A stretch of 51,195 nt of DNA from CAYOHG01 sp964465125 (GCA_964465125.1 CAYXIO010000026.1:1-51195), one strand, 5' to 3'. Numbered from the stretch's first letter, positions 1 to 9,614 are shown. Numbers and translations: made by a program. Notes: generated from the sequence alone by a model not told the origin.

Positions 1-2550
1 GTGAACCGCGCCCCCGCCACCGGCCGCGCGCGCCCCAGCCGCGTCGCGCCGCGCCACGAGCTTCTCCACCGGATGCGTAATTCGACAACGCGGATAGCCG
101 GAGCACGCCACAAACTTGCCGCGCTTGCCGCTGCGAATCAGCATCGGCTTGCCGCACTTCTCGCAGCTTAAGCCCGCCTCTTCCGGCGGCTCCGTCTTCT
201 TGCGAACGAACGCGCCTTCCGGGAGCTTCGAAGTCGCCTTGCAGCTCGGATAGCGGTTGCAGCCCAGGAACGCGCTGGTGCGCTTCCACTTTACGACCAT
301 CTGCCCCTCGCCGCAGTCGTCGCAAGGCCGACGAAGCTCCTCCTCGCTGACCTGCTTCAGCGGCTGGCCGGTTTCGTCGCACGGCACGGTATTGCGGCAC
401 TCGGGGTAGCCGCTGCACCCGAGAAACACGCCGGATCTGGACTGCCGCAGCGTCATCGGCTTACCGCACAGCTCGCACGGCGGCGCGTCATGCGGCGCGA
501 CCAGCGGCTGGCCGGCCCGATCGACATTCAGGGTCGCCTTGCACTTGGGATAGGCCCCGCAGGCGAGGAACCGGCCGGCCTTGCTCCAGCGGTAGACCAT
601 CGGCCCGCCGCACTGCGGGCAGGTCACGTCGCTGGGCTGGCTGCGGGCGGGCTCCATGCCTTCGGCGGCCTGCGCCAGCAGCTCGCGGAACGGATCGTAG
701 AACTCATGCAGCACGTGCACCCAGTCGAGATGCGCCTCTTCGATCTTGTCGAGCTCATCCTCCATGAACGACGTAAACTTCACGTCCATTAACTTGGGGA
801 AGTGCTCGACCAACTTGTCGGTAACGAGCTCGCCCAGCGCCGTGGGGAAGAACTTCCGGTCCGTCTGCTCGACGTAGCCGCGGTCCTGAATCGTATCGAT
901 AATCGAAGCGTACGTGCTCGGACGGCCGATCCCCTCCGCTTCGAGCTGCTTCACCAGCGAGGCTTCCGTGTAGCGCGGCGGCGGCGAGGTGAACTGCTGC
1001 TTCGGCTCGAGATCCAGCCAGCCCAGCGGCGCCCCCACGGACAGCGCCGGCAGGATCTGGTCCTCGCTGCTGACCCCGGCAATCCGCAGGAACCCGTCGA
1101 ACACCAGCTTGCGGCCGTTCCCGCTGAAACGCGCCGGCCCCAGCCCGGTCTCCGCGACCGCGCTCAGCGAGGTCGAGTCCCACTCCGCCGGCGGCATCTG
1201 GCACGACACGAAGCGCCGCCAGATCAGGTCGTACAGCTTGTATTGCTCGTCGCTCAGCGCTTTGCGCAGGCTCTCGGGCGTGCGGAACGGATCGGTCGGA
1301 CGAATCGCCTCGTGCGCCTCCTGAGCGCGCTCCTGGCGCTTGCCGAAGAAGTTCGGCTTCTCCGGCACATAGCGTTCGCCGACCTTTTCCTTGATGTACC
1401 TGCGGGCGGCGTCGATCGCCTCACGCGCGAGGTTGGTCGAATCCGTGCGCATGTACGTAATCAGACCCACCGGGCCCTCGCCGTGCAGGTCGATGCCCTC
1501 ATACAGCCCCTGCGCAATGCGCATGGTGCGCGACGCGGAAAAACGAAGCTGAGTGCTGGCCTGCTGCTGCAAGCTCGCGGTGGTGAACGGCGCCGAGGGG
1601 CGCGTGGTCGTTCGGCGGGTGCTGAGGTCGCCGACTGTCAGGCGCGCGGCAAGCTGGCGGTTCAGCTCGCCGACCAGCTCGATCTGCTCGAGCCCCAGAT
1701 GCTGGTATTCCTCCCAGGCCGCGCGGCGGGTGTCGCGCACTTGGAAGCCGAGCGCTTCCGCGACTTTCTTCGCCGCATCGGCGCTGCTCGCGCTGAAGGG
1801 CTCGCCGCCGAACTCCGCCAGCTCAAGCCGCACCCCGCCGTGCTCGCTCAGCCAGCGCTGCACGTCCTTCTGGCTGGGCTCCGTCTTTCGCAGCCGGGCC
1901 CACTCACCTGCCAGTCGCGTTGCCGCCTCGGGCTCACCGGTCACGTACGCAATCAGCTTCCAGGATTCCTGCGGGACGAACGCTCGGATTTCGCGCTCGC
2001 GATCCACGATCAGCCGGACCGCAACCGACTGCACGCGCCCGGCCGACAGCCCTTTGGCGATTTTGCGCCACAGCAGCGGGCTGAGCTCGTAGCCGACGAT
2101 GCGGTCGAGGATGCGCCGCGCCTGCTGCGCGTTCACGCGGTCGAGATCGAGCTCGTGCGGATGATCGAACGCTTCGTGAATGGCCGATCGGGTGATCTCA
2201 TTGAATATGACCCGGCGAACTCTGTCGCTGGGCAGCCGCAACGCTTCCACCAGGTGCCAGGCGATGGCCTCGCCTTCGCGGTCGCGGTCGGTGGCCAGAT
2301 AGACGGAGCGGGCGCCGTCGGCGAGTTTCCGTAGTTCGCTGACGACCTTGGATCGCCCACGCAGCACCTCGTAGTCAGGGCGGAAGTTGTCCGTCAGATC
2401 GATGCCAAAGTCGTGCTCGGGCAGGTCGCGAACGTGCCCCATCGAGGCCTTGACCACAAAATCGTCGCCGAGATAACGATTGATCGTTTTGGCCTTGGCC
2501 GGCGATTCGACGATCACCAGCGTCTTGCCATCCGTGCTTCGTTTGGCCAT
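1..2550 (-). CDS. topA: DNA topoisomerase I, 3' end outside window
   Basis: Type IA topoisomerase that relaxes negative supercoils. The frame is open from the ATG at 2550 to position 1, so about 850 residues are visible and the C-terminus is missing. The Toprim start is recognisable (VIVESPAKAKTI near residue 12, then ATDRDREGEAIAW). The active-site tyrosine lies in GLITYMRTDS (codon 1453-1455, about Tyr366). The C-terminal part holds four C4 zinc ribbons of the CP.CG...FLACSGYP.C type, at roughly 545-630, 421-490, 241-330 and 60-170. The start follows AAGGA with 7-nt spacing. The last visible residues are Gly/Ala-rich, so the true end is probably close. Family identity is very secure. Confidence 0.96.
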   Translation of the reverse strand, partial: MAKRSTDGKTLVIVESPAKAKTINRYLGDDFVVKASMGHVRDLPEHDFGIDLTDNFRPDYEVLRGRSKVVSELRKLADGARSVYLATDRDREGEAIAWHLVEALRLPSDRVRRVIFNEITRSAIHEAFDHPHELDLDRVNAQQARRILDRIVGYELSPLLWRKIAKGLSAGRVQSVAVRLIVDREREIRAFVPQESWKLIAYVTGEPEAATRLAGEWARLRKTEPSQKDVQRWLSEHGGVRLELAEFGGEPFSASSADAAKKVAEALGFQVRDTRRAAWEEYQHLGLEQIELVGELNRQLAARLTVGDLSTRRTTTRPSAPFTTASLQQQASTQLRFSASRTMRIAQGLYEGIDLHGEGPVGLITYMRTDSTNLAREAIDAARRYIKEKVGERYVPEKPNFFGKRQERAQEAHEAIRPTDPFRTPESLRKALSDEQYKLYDLIWRRFVSCQMPPAEWDSTSLSAVAETGLGPARFSGNGRKLVFDGFLRIAGVSSEDQILPALSVGAPLGWLDLEPKQQFTSPPPRYTEASLVKQLEAEGIGRPSTYASIIDTIQDRGYVEQTDRKFFPTALGELVTDKLVEHFPKLMDVKFTSFMEDELDKIEEAHLDWVHVLHEFYDPFRELLAQAAEGMEPARSQPSDVTCPQCGGPMVYRWSKAGRFLACGAYPKCKATLNVDRAGQPLVAPHDAPPCELCGKPMTLRQSRSGVFLGCSGYPECRNTVPCDETGQPLKQVSEEELRRPCDDCGEGQMVVKWKRTSAFLGCNRYPSCKATSKLPEGAFVRKKTEPPEEAGLSCEKCGKPMLIRSGKRGKFVACSGYPRCRITHPVEKLVARRDAAGARAAGGGGAVH

Positions 2551-2832
2551 TGCGACGTCCTTAAGTTGTTTTGTCGCATCACTTTACTTTCAACAGCGCG
2601 GGCTGCGGCTTACAGGAATCATCGGCTTCCTGCGCCGCGGCGCACAGGGCCTGCCCGTTTCCGGGCCGCGCAGATGCTTAGTGCGCAAGCGTCGTCTGTC
2701 AAGTCCGGCAGCGCGCACGGGCGTGGCGTCGCCCCCGAACCCGGGGGCTGTTCGGACGGATTCCGTCCGCGCCGGCATCCTCCGCCATCGGGCTTCCCCA
2801 TCGCCGCGGGCAACCGTATTCTGCCGGGGCGC
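2551..2832. other. Intergenic region between topA and tRNA-Leu
   Basis: No gene is supported here. It holds the topA leader with its Shine-Dalgarno sequence. It also holds a perfect 7-bp hairpin (CGGACGG-ATT-CCGTCCG, near 2755) and a possible tRNA promoter at its right end. Confidence 0.5.
2794..2822 (+). promoter_or_regulatory. Possible tRNA-Leu promoter
   Basis: TTCCCC (2794-2799), a 17-nt spacer, then TATTCT (2817-2822), ending 11 nt before the mature tRNA 5' end. The -10 is good and the -35 weak. The spacing to the tRNA fits a very short leader. Confidence 0.4.
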
Positions 2833-2914
2833 GCGGACGTGGCGAAACTGGCAGACGCGCAGGACTTAGGATCCTGTACCGCAAGGTGTGCGGGTTCGAA
2901 TCCCGCCGTCCGCA
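2833..2914 (+). tRNA. tRNA-Leu (anticodon UAG)
   Basis: The acceptor stem GCGGACG/CGTCCGC pairs perfectly (2833-2839 with 2907-2913) with discriminator A2914. The anticodon stem CAGGA/TCCTG encloses a 7-nt loop with anticodon TAG at 2867-2869. The T arm is GCGGG-TTCGAAT-CCCGC (2890-2906). The variable arm between them is long (class II), as expected for leucine. CCA is not encoded. Confidence 0.95.
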
Positions 2915-3059
2915 TCCAGCCGCGCGCGCCCGCGCGGTAATTCCCCAAGACCCGCGGATTTTTCTTGCCCCCGTCGCTGCGCCCGCTGAAAATCCTTCCA
3001 ACTCAAATCGGGTGTCTAAAGCTCACGCGGCTTGCAGCCCCAACTCCGGAGTGCATCGC

Positions 3060-3494
3060 ATGGCCACTGCTCAGAGCATCCTGGATCGCAAGGGGACCTA
3101 CGTCGCCACCATCAGCCCCGACGCCTCCGTCCTCGACGCCGCCAAGCGAATGAACGAGAGCCGCATCGGCTCGCTCGTCGTCCTGTCCGGCGATCGGGCC
3201 GTCGGCATCTTCACGGAGCGTGACATCCTGACGAGGGTCGTCGCGGCGGAGCGTCCACCAGCGTCCACGCGCGTCGGCGATGTCATGACGACCCCGACCC
3301 TGTGCTGTCGGCCGTCCACCTCGATCGACGAATGCAAGTCGCTGATGACGTCGCATCGCGTGCGGCACGTTCCGGTCGTGGATGACGGGCGGCTGGCGGG
3401 CATGGTCTCGCAAGGCGACATCATGCACACCGAGGCCGCCGAGAAACAGACGACCCTCGAGTATTTGCACGACTACCTGCACGGGCGGATGTGA
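3060..3494 (+). CDS. Tandem CBS-domain protein
   Basis: Small 144-residue protein consisting of two CBS motifs, the adenosyl-ligand-binding pairs that sense AMP, ATP or SAM. The first repeat is around residues 10-65 (ILDRKGTYVATISPDASVLD through IGSLVVLSGDRAVGIFTERD). The second is around 75-128 (VGDVMTTPTLCCRPSTSI through HVPVVDDGRLAGMVSQGDI). No effector domain is attached, so it would act as a stand-alone energy or redox sensor. The ATG at 3060 begins directly at the domain. The open frame extends upstream into the tRNA but that part has no domain character. Its partner is unknown. Confidence 0.85.
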   Translation: MATAQSILDRKGTYVATISPDASVLDAAKRMNESRIGSLVVLSGDRAVGIFTERDILTRVVAAERPPASTRVGDVMTTPTLCCRPSTSIDECKSLMTSHRVRHVPVVDDGRLAGMVSQGDIMHTEAAEKQTTLEYLHDYLHGRM

Positions 3495-3569
3495 GAGCGC
3501 GCAGGCGAAACCGACCCGCGCCCGCAAGGAAGTGGTTTCGATTCACACCCTCAGGTTCGCGGCCCGCGA

Positions 3570-4103
3570 CTACTTGTCAGGCTGAATGCCCAGGTCGCTG
3601 GACGTGAACAGCGCCTCGAACGGGCAGCCCGCCGCTTCGATCGCTTGACGGGCGCCCTCCTGACGATCCACAACCACCACGACGCGGTCGACGACCGCGC
3701 CGGCAGCGCGCAGCGACCGGATCGCCTCGACCGCCTGCCCTCCCGAGGTCGCAATGTCCTCGACCAGCAGCACGCGCTCGCCCGGCACGAGGAGGCCCTC
3801 GATCAGCTTGCCGGTGCCGTAGTCGGCCTTTTTCGAATTGCGCACGATCACGAACGGCAGCCCGGTTTCAAGGCTGGTCGCGGCCGCCAGCGCCACGGCG
3901 CCGAGCTCAGCGCCGGCAATGCGCGTCACTCCCGCCGACACGTGCCGCGCGAAGCAGCGGGCCAGTTCGCGCAGCAACTGCGGCTGCGTCTCGAAGAGGT
4001 ACTTGTCGAGGTAATAGCGGCTCTTTCGCCCGGAACGAAGGGTGAATTCGCCTTCGAGCAGCGCGGCGCTGCGGAGCATCTGCGGCAGGTCAGGATGGCT
4101 CAT
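3570..4103 (-). CDS. pyrE: Orotate phosphoribosyltransferase
   Basis: Transfers ribose-5-phosphate from PRPP to orotate to make OMP in UMP synthesis. The PRPP-binding signature VLLVEDIATSGGQA and the upstream substrate loop NSKKADYGTGKLIEG are intact. At about 177 residues it is normal for bacterial PyrE. Two adjacent ATGs (4106 and 4103) follow a weak AGGA, and either could be used. It lies downstream of the GbsR-type gene on the same strand (73 nt) and converges with the CBS gene. Confidence 0.93.
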   Translation of the reverse strand: MSHPDLPQMLRSAALLEGEFTLRSGRKSRYYLDKYLFETQPQLLRELARCFARHVSAGVTRIAGAELGAVALAAATSLETGLPFVIVRNSKKADYGTGKLIEGLLVPGERVLLVEDIATSGGQAVEAIRSLRAAGAVVDRVVVVVDRQEGARQAIEAAGCPFEALFTSSDLGIQPDK

Positions 4104-4176
4104 CATTCGAATCCTGTTGGAGACCGGCGCGCAGCGTACCGCGCGGGAGCAGGACGATCGAATGCATGCCGGCACG

Positions 4177-4785
4177 CTATCGGCGGGTCGCCCGGCCCTC
4201 TGAAGCGCGCTTCCGCGGAGCGGGCTCGGGCTCATCCGCAACGGCGGCCCCCATCTGCGAGCGCATCAGGTTGGTAAGCCCGTCCAGGCCGTTTCCGCCC
4301 GCCTCCATGAGCAGCTCGAACAGCATGCCCAGCGTCGCCAGGAAGTCGCGCAGGGACTTCACGCGGTTGCGGAATTCGCGGACGGCGTCGGGACTGCCGT
4401 TCGTGCGCGGGTCGGACTCGCTGACCGTTTCGAGGCAGCGGTCGAGCGTCGTGATGATCGGCTCGACCTCCCGGCGGCGGCGTTCGCGCATGATCGTCTC
4501 GAACATGCGCCACACGTCCGCGTCAGCCTGGAAATACTCCTTGCGATCCCCCAGCTTGTGGACGCGCTGAATCAGCCCCCAGTCCACCAGGCCGCGCAGA
4601 TTCATGCTCGCGTTGCCGCGGGAAATCTGGAGCCGCTCCATGATGTCGTCCGTGCAGAGCGGTTCGTGCGTGACGAACAGCAGGGCGTGGATTTCGGCCA
4701 TGGTGCGGTTGATGCCCCAATAGCCGCCCATCTCGCCCCAGCGTCGGACGAGCAGATTCCGGGCTTCCTCGAGCGAGGTCGGCAC
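4177..4785 (-). CDS. GbsR/MarR-type winged-helix regulator
   Basis: Transcriptional regulator of 202 residues. The N-terminal winged helix matches the GbsR subgroup of MarR: WGEMGGYWGINRTMAEIHA, then the recognition-helix part LQISRGNASMNLRGLVDWGL, then a wing ending KEYFQADADVW. The C-terminal half is helical (probably dimerisation) and ends in a charged tail. The start is GTG at 4785 behind GGAGG with 7-nt spacing. Family members control choline/betaine, exopolysaccharide or transport genes, often their neighbours. Here ugd lies directly upstream and pyrE downstream on the same strand. A dyad in the leader (4822-4839) may be its own operator. The target is not known. Confidence 0.85.
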   Translation of the reverse strand: MPTSLEEARNLLVRRWGEMGGYWGINRTMAEIHALLFVTHEPLCTDDIMERLQISRGNASMNLRGLVDWGLIQRVHKLGDRKEYFQADADVWRMFETIMRERRRREVEPIITTLDRCLETVSESDPRTNGSPDAVREFRNRVKSLRDFLATLGMLFELLMEAGGNGLDGLTNLMRSQMGAAVADEPEPAPRKRASEGRATRR

Positions 4786-4821
4786 CGTTCATCCTCCGCA
4801 AAAACCCGCGCCTCGAATAGT

Positions 4822-4839
4822 ACGATAGCGCCGTATCGT
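4822..4839. promoter_or_regulatory. Candidate operator of the GbsR-type gene
   Basis: Perfect interrupted dyad ACGATA-N6-TATCGT, 37 nt upstream of the GTG start and next to a TACTAT hexamer on the minus strand. The position fits autoregulation by the encoded winged-helix dimer. This is inferred from symmetry and placement. Confidence 0.4.
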
Positions 4840-4889
4840 CGGTCGGCAAGCGTGACCCTGCGAATCGGATGCCGCCGGGAACGTGCCCG

Positions 4890-6209
4890 TCACACCCCGC
4901 GCAGCAGCGGCGGACGACCTACGCTGTAGTACTCGAAGTCATTGCGCTTCATCATGGCAGGATCATAGATGTTCCGGCCGTCGAAGATGACGGGCTGTTT
5001 CAGCTCGGCCCGCAGGCGGTCGAAGTCCGGACTTCGATACTCCATCCACTCGGTCGCGGTCACCAGCGCGTCCGAACCGCCAAGCGGCTCGTAAGCGTCG
5101 GTGCAATACCGAACCCGCTCGCCGAGCACGCGCCGGGCCGCGTCCAGGGCGCGCGGATCGTGCACCGCGACCGCCGCCCCGCGCTTCAGCAGCTCCTCCA
5201 CGATCACCAGCGCCGGGGCCTCGCGCACGTCGTCGGTGTTCGGCTTGAACGCCAGCCCCCAGATCACGAAGCGCCGGCCGCTCAAATCCTCCCCGAACCG
5301 TTCCACGATCCGCCGCACCAGGCCCTGTGGCTGCGCCTGGTTTCGCCGGTGGACGGCGGCGCAGATTCCCGCGTCGATCCCGAACCTCCTGGCGGTGCTG
5401 ACCAGCGCCTGCACGTCCTTGGGGAAGCAGCTTCCGCCGTAGCCGACGCCCGGATACATGAAGTGGTGTCCGATGCGAGCGTCAGCGCCGATTCCGCGGC
5501 GCACCTCGTCCACGTTGACGCCGACCTCCTCGCACAGCGCCGCGATCTCGTTGATGAAGCTGATGCGCGTGGCGAGGTAGGCGTTGGCGGCGTATTTGGC
5601 GAGCTCGGACGCCCCGCGGCTGAGGATCAGGATCGGCTTGTTGTTCCGCACGAAAGGCTTGTGCAGCTCGGCGACCAGCTCCCCCGCCGCGCGGTCGTCC
5701 GCGCCGATCACGATGCGGTCCGGCCGCAGGAAGTCGTCCACCGCGCTTCCCTCTTTCAGGAACTCCGGGTTACTGACCACGTGAAAGCGCCGGTTCGTGT
5801 GCCGCGCGATCTCCACCTCGATCGCGGCGCACGTTCCAACCGGCACGGTGCTCTTGACCACCACCACCGCCCCATCGCGCAGAGAAACGGCCGCGTCGCG
5901 CGCCGCCGAAAAAATGTGGCTCAGGTCGGAGGAGCCGTCCGGCAGCGGCGGCGTCCCGACGGTCAGAAAGACCACGCTTGCGTCGGCGACCGCCTCCGCG
6001 GTGCTGGTCGTGAACGACAACCGCCCGGCGGCCAGGTTGGCGCGGATCAGCTCCTGGAGCCCCGGCTCGAAGATCGGACACTCGCCGGCGTTGAGTCGGC
6101 GGACTTTCTCCGCATCCACGTCCGCGGCCGTCACGTGGTTGCCCGTTTCCGCCAGGCAGGCCCCGGTCACCAATCCGACCCACCCGCTTCCGATGACACC
6201 TAAGCGCAT
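4890..6209 (-). CDS. ugd: UDP-glucose 6-dehydrogenase
   Basis: Oxidises UDP-glucose to UDP-glucuronate with two NAD+. The N-terminal Rossmann motif GVIGSGWVGLVTGACLAE starts at about residue 4. The catalytic cysteine loop is GYGGSCFPKDVQAL, and the C-terminal UDP-binding domain carries GLAFKPNTDDVREAP. At 439 residues it is the usual length. The gene is transcribed away from the UDP-glucuronate decarboxylase gene (131-nt shared region), so the two consecutive steps UDP-Glc to UDP-GlcA to UDP-xylose sit together. The ATG is at 6209. Identity is secure. Confidence 0.96.
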   Translation of the reverse strand: MRLGVIGSGWVGLVTGACLAETGNHVTAADVDAEKVRRLNAGECPIFEPGLQELIRANLAAGRLSFTTSTAEAVADASVVFLTVGTPPLPDGSSDLSHIFSAARDAAVSLRDGAVVVVKSTVPVGTCAAIEVEIARHTNRRFHVVSNPEFLKEGSAVDDFLRPDRIVIGADDRAAGELVAELHKPFVRNNKPILILSRGASELAKYAANAYLATRISFINEIAALCEEVGVNVDEVRRGIGADARIGHHFMYPGVGYGGSCFPKDVQALVSTARRFGIDAGICAAVHRRNQAQPQGLVRRIVERFGEDLSGRRFVIWGLAFKPNTDDVREAPALVIVEELLKRGAAVAVHDPRALDAARRVLGERVRYCTDAYEPLGGSDALVTATEWMEYRSPDFDRLRAELKQPVIFDGRNIYDPAMMKRNDFEYYSVGRPPLLRGV

Positions 6210-6273
6210 TTTCGCATTCCGTTGCCGTTCACGCCGCGGCTGGCGCCCTCGCAGCGCCGCCGGCAGTCGGCAC

Positions 6274-6279
6274 TATAAT
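6274..6279 (+). promoter_or_regulatory. Consensus -10 hexamer for the decarboxylase gene
   Basis: A perfect TATAAT lies 62 nt upstream of the GTG start in the divergent region with ugd. No good -35 is visible 16-18 nt upstream, so this is a partial promoter call. Confidence 0.4.
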
Positions 6280-6340
6280 GCGAACCGGCCGCGGCGCGGA
6301 CGCGCGCGGGCGAAACCGACGCACCCTCACGGAGAGCCGA

Positions 6341-7152
<812 letters not shown>

Positions 7153-7162
7153 NNNNNNNNNN
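7153..7162. other. Assembly gap of ten Ns
   Basis: Ten undetermined bases inside the decarboxylase gene. The true size is unknown, so the frame relation across the gap cannot be judged. Confidence 0.99.
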
Positions 7163-7288
7163 GGAATCGCGCTTGTTCAGGCTGACCTGGATCGAGCGCG
7201 GGGGCTCTTGGTTCCGATGCGAGATGCAGGCGGGCCGGTGAGGACGCTTCGCCACGGCGAGGCGCGTATCGGACGGCAACCAGCCTGA
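7163..7288 (+). other. Possible C-terminal remnant of the decarboxylase after the gap
   Basis: An open frame begins at the gap edge and contains QADLDRARGLL, which resembles the family C-terminal motif (RPDI..A...LLGW.P). After this the expected W.P.V...EGL pattern is lost in frame. Either an indel exists near the gap or the resemblance is accidental. It stops with TGA at 7288. Confidence 0.35.
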
Positions 7289-7459
7289 ATGTCCCAGATT
7301 CGATTCGCACTTCCCGACGTACGGCTTGCGTGAGCCGGTTTACGAACTGAGCGGCGTGTGTTTTCGATAAAGCTACTGTCCCCCGCGCATTCCCGGGGGG
7401 CAGGGGTTAGCGACGTTCGCCGGCCGGCGGACGCGCACATGCGACGGGCCATCGCGGTC

Positions 7460-7486
7460 GCCCCCGCCCGCTCGGCGGGCGGGGGC
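7460..7486. terminator. Perfect 12-bp GC hairpin upstream of HD-GYP gene
   Basis: GCCCCCGCCCGC, TCG loop, GCGGGCGGGGGC: a perfect stem without a following T-run. It could end transcription from the decarboxylase gene or lie in the leader of the HD-GYP gene that starts 27 nt later. The rest of 7289-7512 shows no gene. Confidence 0.35.
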
Positions 7487-7512
7487 ACCGCACCTGAGCG
7501 AGGGCAGGGCAC

Positions 7513-8886
7513 GTGCCGAATACCCGTTCCACGGCTGATCGAACCCTGAGCGGACCCGGCGCGCTCGAGCCTCCACGCGGCCCGGACGCGCCTGCCCCAA
7601 CACTCGAGCGGGTCGCACGCAACGGCGCTCCGCTGCCGAATTTCGCCGGCAACGGCCACTCGGACGTCCTGCACACCCTGTCCAGCCGGTTGCAGGCCGT
7701 TGCATCGCTCAACGAGGAGCTGAACCGGGAGCTGACGCGCTGCTACTCTCACCTCAACGCGATCTTCGAGATCACCGAAGGCGTCGCGAATCTCCGCTGC
7801 CCCGAGGCGATCCGCGAGGCGCTGCTGCTGCGCTATGCGGGCATGCTGGAGGCCGACGCGGCGTACGTCGCCGCTCCCGATAACTCGATTCGATGCGTCG
7901 GCCGAATGGACCGTCATGTCGACCTTCCCGGCGAGGAGGTAATCGCGGAGCGGCTGGCGGACGAAATCGCGCAAGTCCGCGTGGCGCGCCGCTCGCGGCA
8001 CGCTTCGCGCAGCCCGACCGAGCCCACCGCCACCTGGCAGGCCCTGCTCGGCGCTCTGGCCCCGCGCGAGCGGGCGGTCGAGGTCGTGATCGCGGTGCGC
8101 GCACCGGGGCGGGTTCCGTTCGATCCCGGCGACCTGCTCGCGTCCGAAACGGTGCTGGTCTACGGCGGACAAATCCTCGGAAACGCGCTGCTCGTGCACG
8201 ACCTGGAAGAGGCGTCCTTTGCCACGGTACGCGCCCTGACGCGGGTGATGGACGCGCGCGACAGCTACACGTGCGGCCACTCGGAACGCGTCGCCTGGCT
8301 GGCCCGGATGACCGGCAAGGTGCTCGGGCTCTCGCGCCAGGACCTTCAGACACTCGAATGGGCCGGCGTGCTCCACGACGTGGGCAAGCTCGGCGTCCCT
8401 GAAATCGTCCTCAACAAACCCGGTCCGCTGACGCCGGAGGAATTCGAACGCGTCAAGCAGCATCCGCGGCTCGGGTTCGAGATTCTGCGGCCCGTTCCCA
8501 GCCTGCGGCCGGCGCTGGAAGCGGTGCTTCATCACCATGAGAACCATGACGGATCGGGCTACCCGAGCGGGCTCGCGGGCGAGGACGTCCCCCTGCTGGC
8601 CCGCATTCTGCACGTCGTCGACGTCTTCGACGCGCTGACCTCGGCCCGTCCCTACCGCGGCCGCATGCTGCTCGAAGACTCGTTCAACGCGCTCCGTGCA
8701 GGATCCGGGCGCTCCACCGACCCGCACGTGACCCGCGTGTTCATCCGGGCCTTTTCGGACTACGCGCGCTGCGATCCGAAGGACTTCGCCCGGCGATTCG
8801 GGCACGTGGCGCTGCGTGCGCACGTCGCTTCGGAATCAAGCACACTGCAAACGACGGGTGATTCGCACGATGCGTCGGTCGAATAG
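7513..8886 (+). CDS. HD-GYP domain phosphodiesterase-like protein
   Basis: Likely cyclic-di-GMP phosphodiesterase, 457 residues. The C-terminal HD-GYP domain (about 235-430) has the metal-binding set GHSERVAWLA, the HD pair in VLHDVGKLGVPE, and HHHENHDGSGYP, which contains the defining HHE..DG.GYP. Residues about 60-225 look like a degenerate GAF/sensor region with an N-terminal helix. No receiver domain or membrane segment is visible. The start is a GTG. The pseudopilin gene begins 30 nt downstream, so the two are probably co-transcribed. A PilZ-like gene occurs later in the window. Confidence 0.9.
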   Translation: MPNTRSTADRTLSGPGALEPPRGPDAPAPTLERVARNGAPLPNFAGNGHSDVLHTLSSRLQAVASLNEELNRELTRCYSHLNAIFEITEGVANLRCPEAIREALLLRYAGMLEADAAYVAAPDNSIRCVGRMDRHVDLPGEEVIAERLADEIAQVRVARRSRHASRSPTEPTATWQALLGALAPRERAVEVVIAVRAPGRVPFDPGDLLASETVLVYGGQILGNALLVHDLEEASFATVRALTRVMDARDSYTCGHSERVAWLARMTGKVLGLSRQDLQTLEWAGVLHDVGKLGVPEIVLNKPGPLTPEEFERVKQHPRLGFEILRPVPSLRPALEAVLHHHENHDGSGYPSGLAGEDVPLLARILHVVDVFDALTSARPYRGRMLLEDSFNALRAGSGRSTDPHVTRVFIRAFSDYARCDPKDFARRFGHVALRAHVASESSTLQTTGDSHDASVE

Positions 8887-8916
8887 GTTGATTGTCGCCC
8901 CTCGTGGGAGTCTCCC

Positions 8917-9447
8917 ATGCGCCTCCGAGCCGTCTCGATCGTCGAACTGGTCATCGCGCTCGTGATTCTCGGACTGCTCGCGGCGTTGACCGTGCCAGTC
9001 TTCAGCCGCGCGGCGGAACCGCCCCTCGACGCGCAGCTCCGCGCCGACCTGGCCACGCTGCGGACCGCGATCGCGCTCTACTATCGCGATCATGGCGTCT
9101 ACCCGGGCAGCATCGCCGGGCGGGACGAAAACGCGCAGTCGCTTGAACCGGCGCGGCGCGGCCAGCTCGTCGTCCGGCAACTCGCCGAGTACACCGACCT
9201 CGGCGGCAACCCGTCTGAGCAGCCCAGCGCCGCGTTCTGCTATGGCCCGTATCTTCGTGCCGGAATACCGGCCTGCGTCGCCAACCCGGAAGCGCGGGCG
9301 CAGATCTGGGCGGTCGACGGCGGTGCCGCACCGGGGTTCATTCAGGAAGCCGGCGACTTCGGCTGGACGTACGACCGCCAGACCGGCTTCATCGTCGCGA
9401 ATTCCGACGCCGCCGACTCGCGCGGCCGGCGCTACGACTGGTACTGA
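8917..9447 (+). CDS. Type IV pilin-like (pseudopilin) protein
   Basis: 176-residue prepilin-like protein. The N-terminus is a short basic leader (MRLRA) followed by VSIVELVIALVILGLLAAL: a hydrophobic N-methylation helix with glutamate at position 5 after a presumed cleavage at A/V. The rest is a globular head with two cysteines (FCYGPYLR, PACVAN) that could form a disulfide. This fits a type II secretion or planctomycete pseudopilin. Residue -1 is Ala rather than Gly, which prepilin peptidases tolerate in some pseudopilins. It directly follows the HD-GYP gene. No other pilus gene is in the window, so it is an orphan. Confidence 0.8.
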   Translation: MRLRAVSIVELVIALVILGLLAALTVPVFSRAAEPPLDAQLRADLATLRTAIALYYRDHGVYPGSIAGRDENAQSLEPARRGQLVVRQLAEYTDLGGNPSEQPSAAFCYGPYLRAGIPACVANPEARAQIWAVDGGAAPGFIQEAGDFGWTYDRQTGFIVANSDAADSRGRRYDWY

Positions 9448-9543
9448 GCCGCCCAGGGAGCGGCCGAGCCGCGGCTCAACTCCGTCGCGGCCGCGATCGG
9501 CTGTCTCGGCCCGCCGGGCTGGGAATCCACATCCGCCCAGTCC

Positions 9544-9573
9544 CTGACTCCACGACCCGCCGCGCTGTATGAT
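9544..9573 (+). promoter_or_regulatory. Candidate promoter for the HEAT-like protein gene
   Basis: CTGACT (9544-9549), an 18-nt spacer, then TATGAT (9568-9573), 42 nt upstream of the ATG at 9615. Confidence 0.4.
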
Positions 9574-9614
9574 CCGCGCACCGTCGGCGGCCCCGGCGGC
9601 AGGAGATCGGCTTC

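Noticed and set aside
802..2334. 510-residue plus-strand open frame opposite topA
   Set aside because: Arg/Ala/Leu-rich shadow of topA with no domain character; GC-rich codon use produces such frames.
2886..3059. N-terminal extension of the CBS protein into the tRNA
   Set aside because: It would translate the 3' part of tRNA-Leu and a low-quality linker; the domain begins right after the ATG at 3060.
7177..8823. 548-residue minus-strand frame opposite the HD-GYP gene
   Set aside because: Antisense to a well-supported gene; no motif is recognisable.
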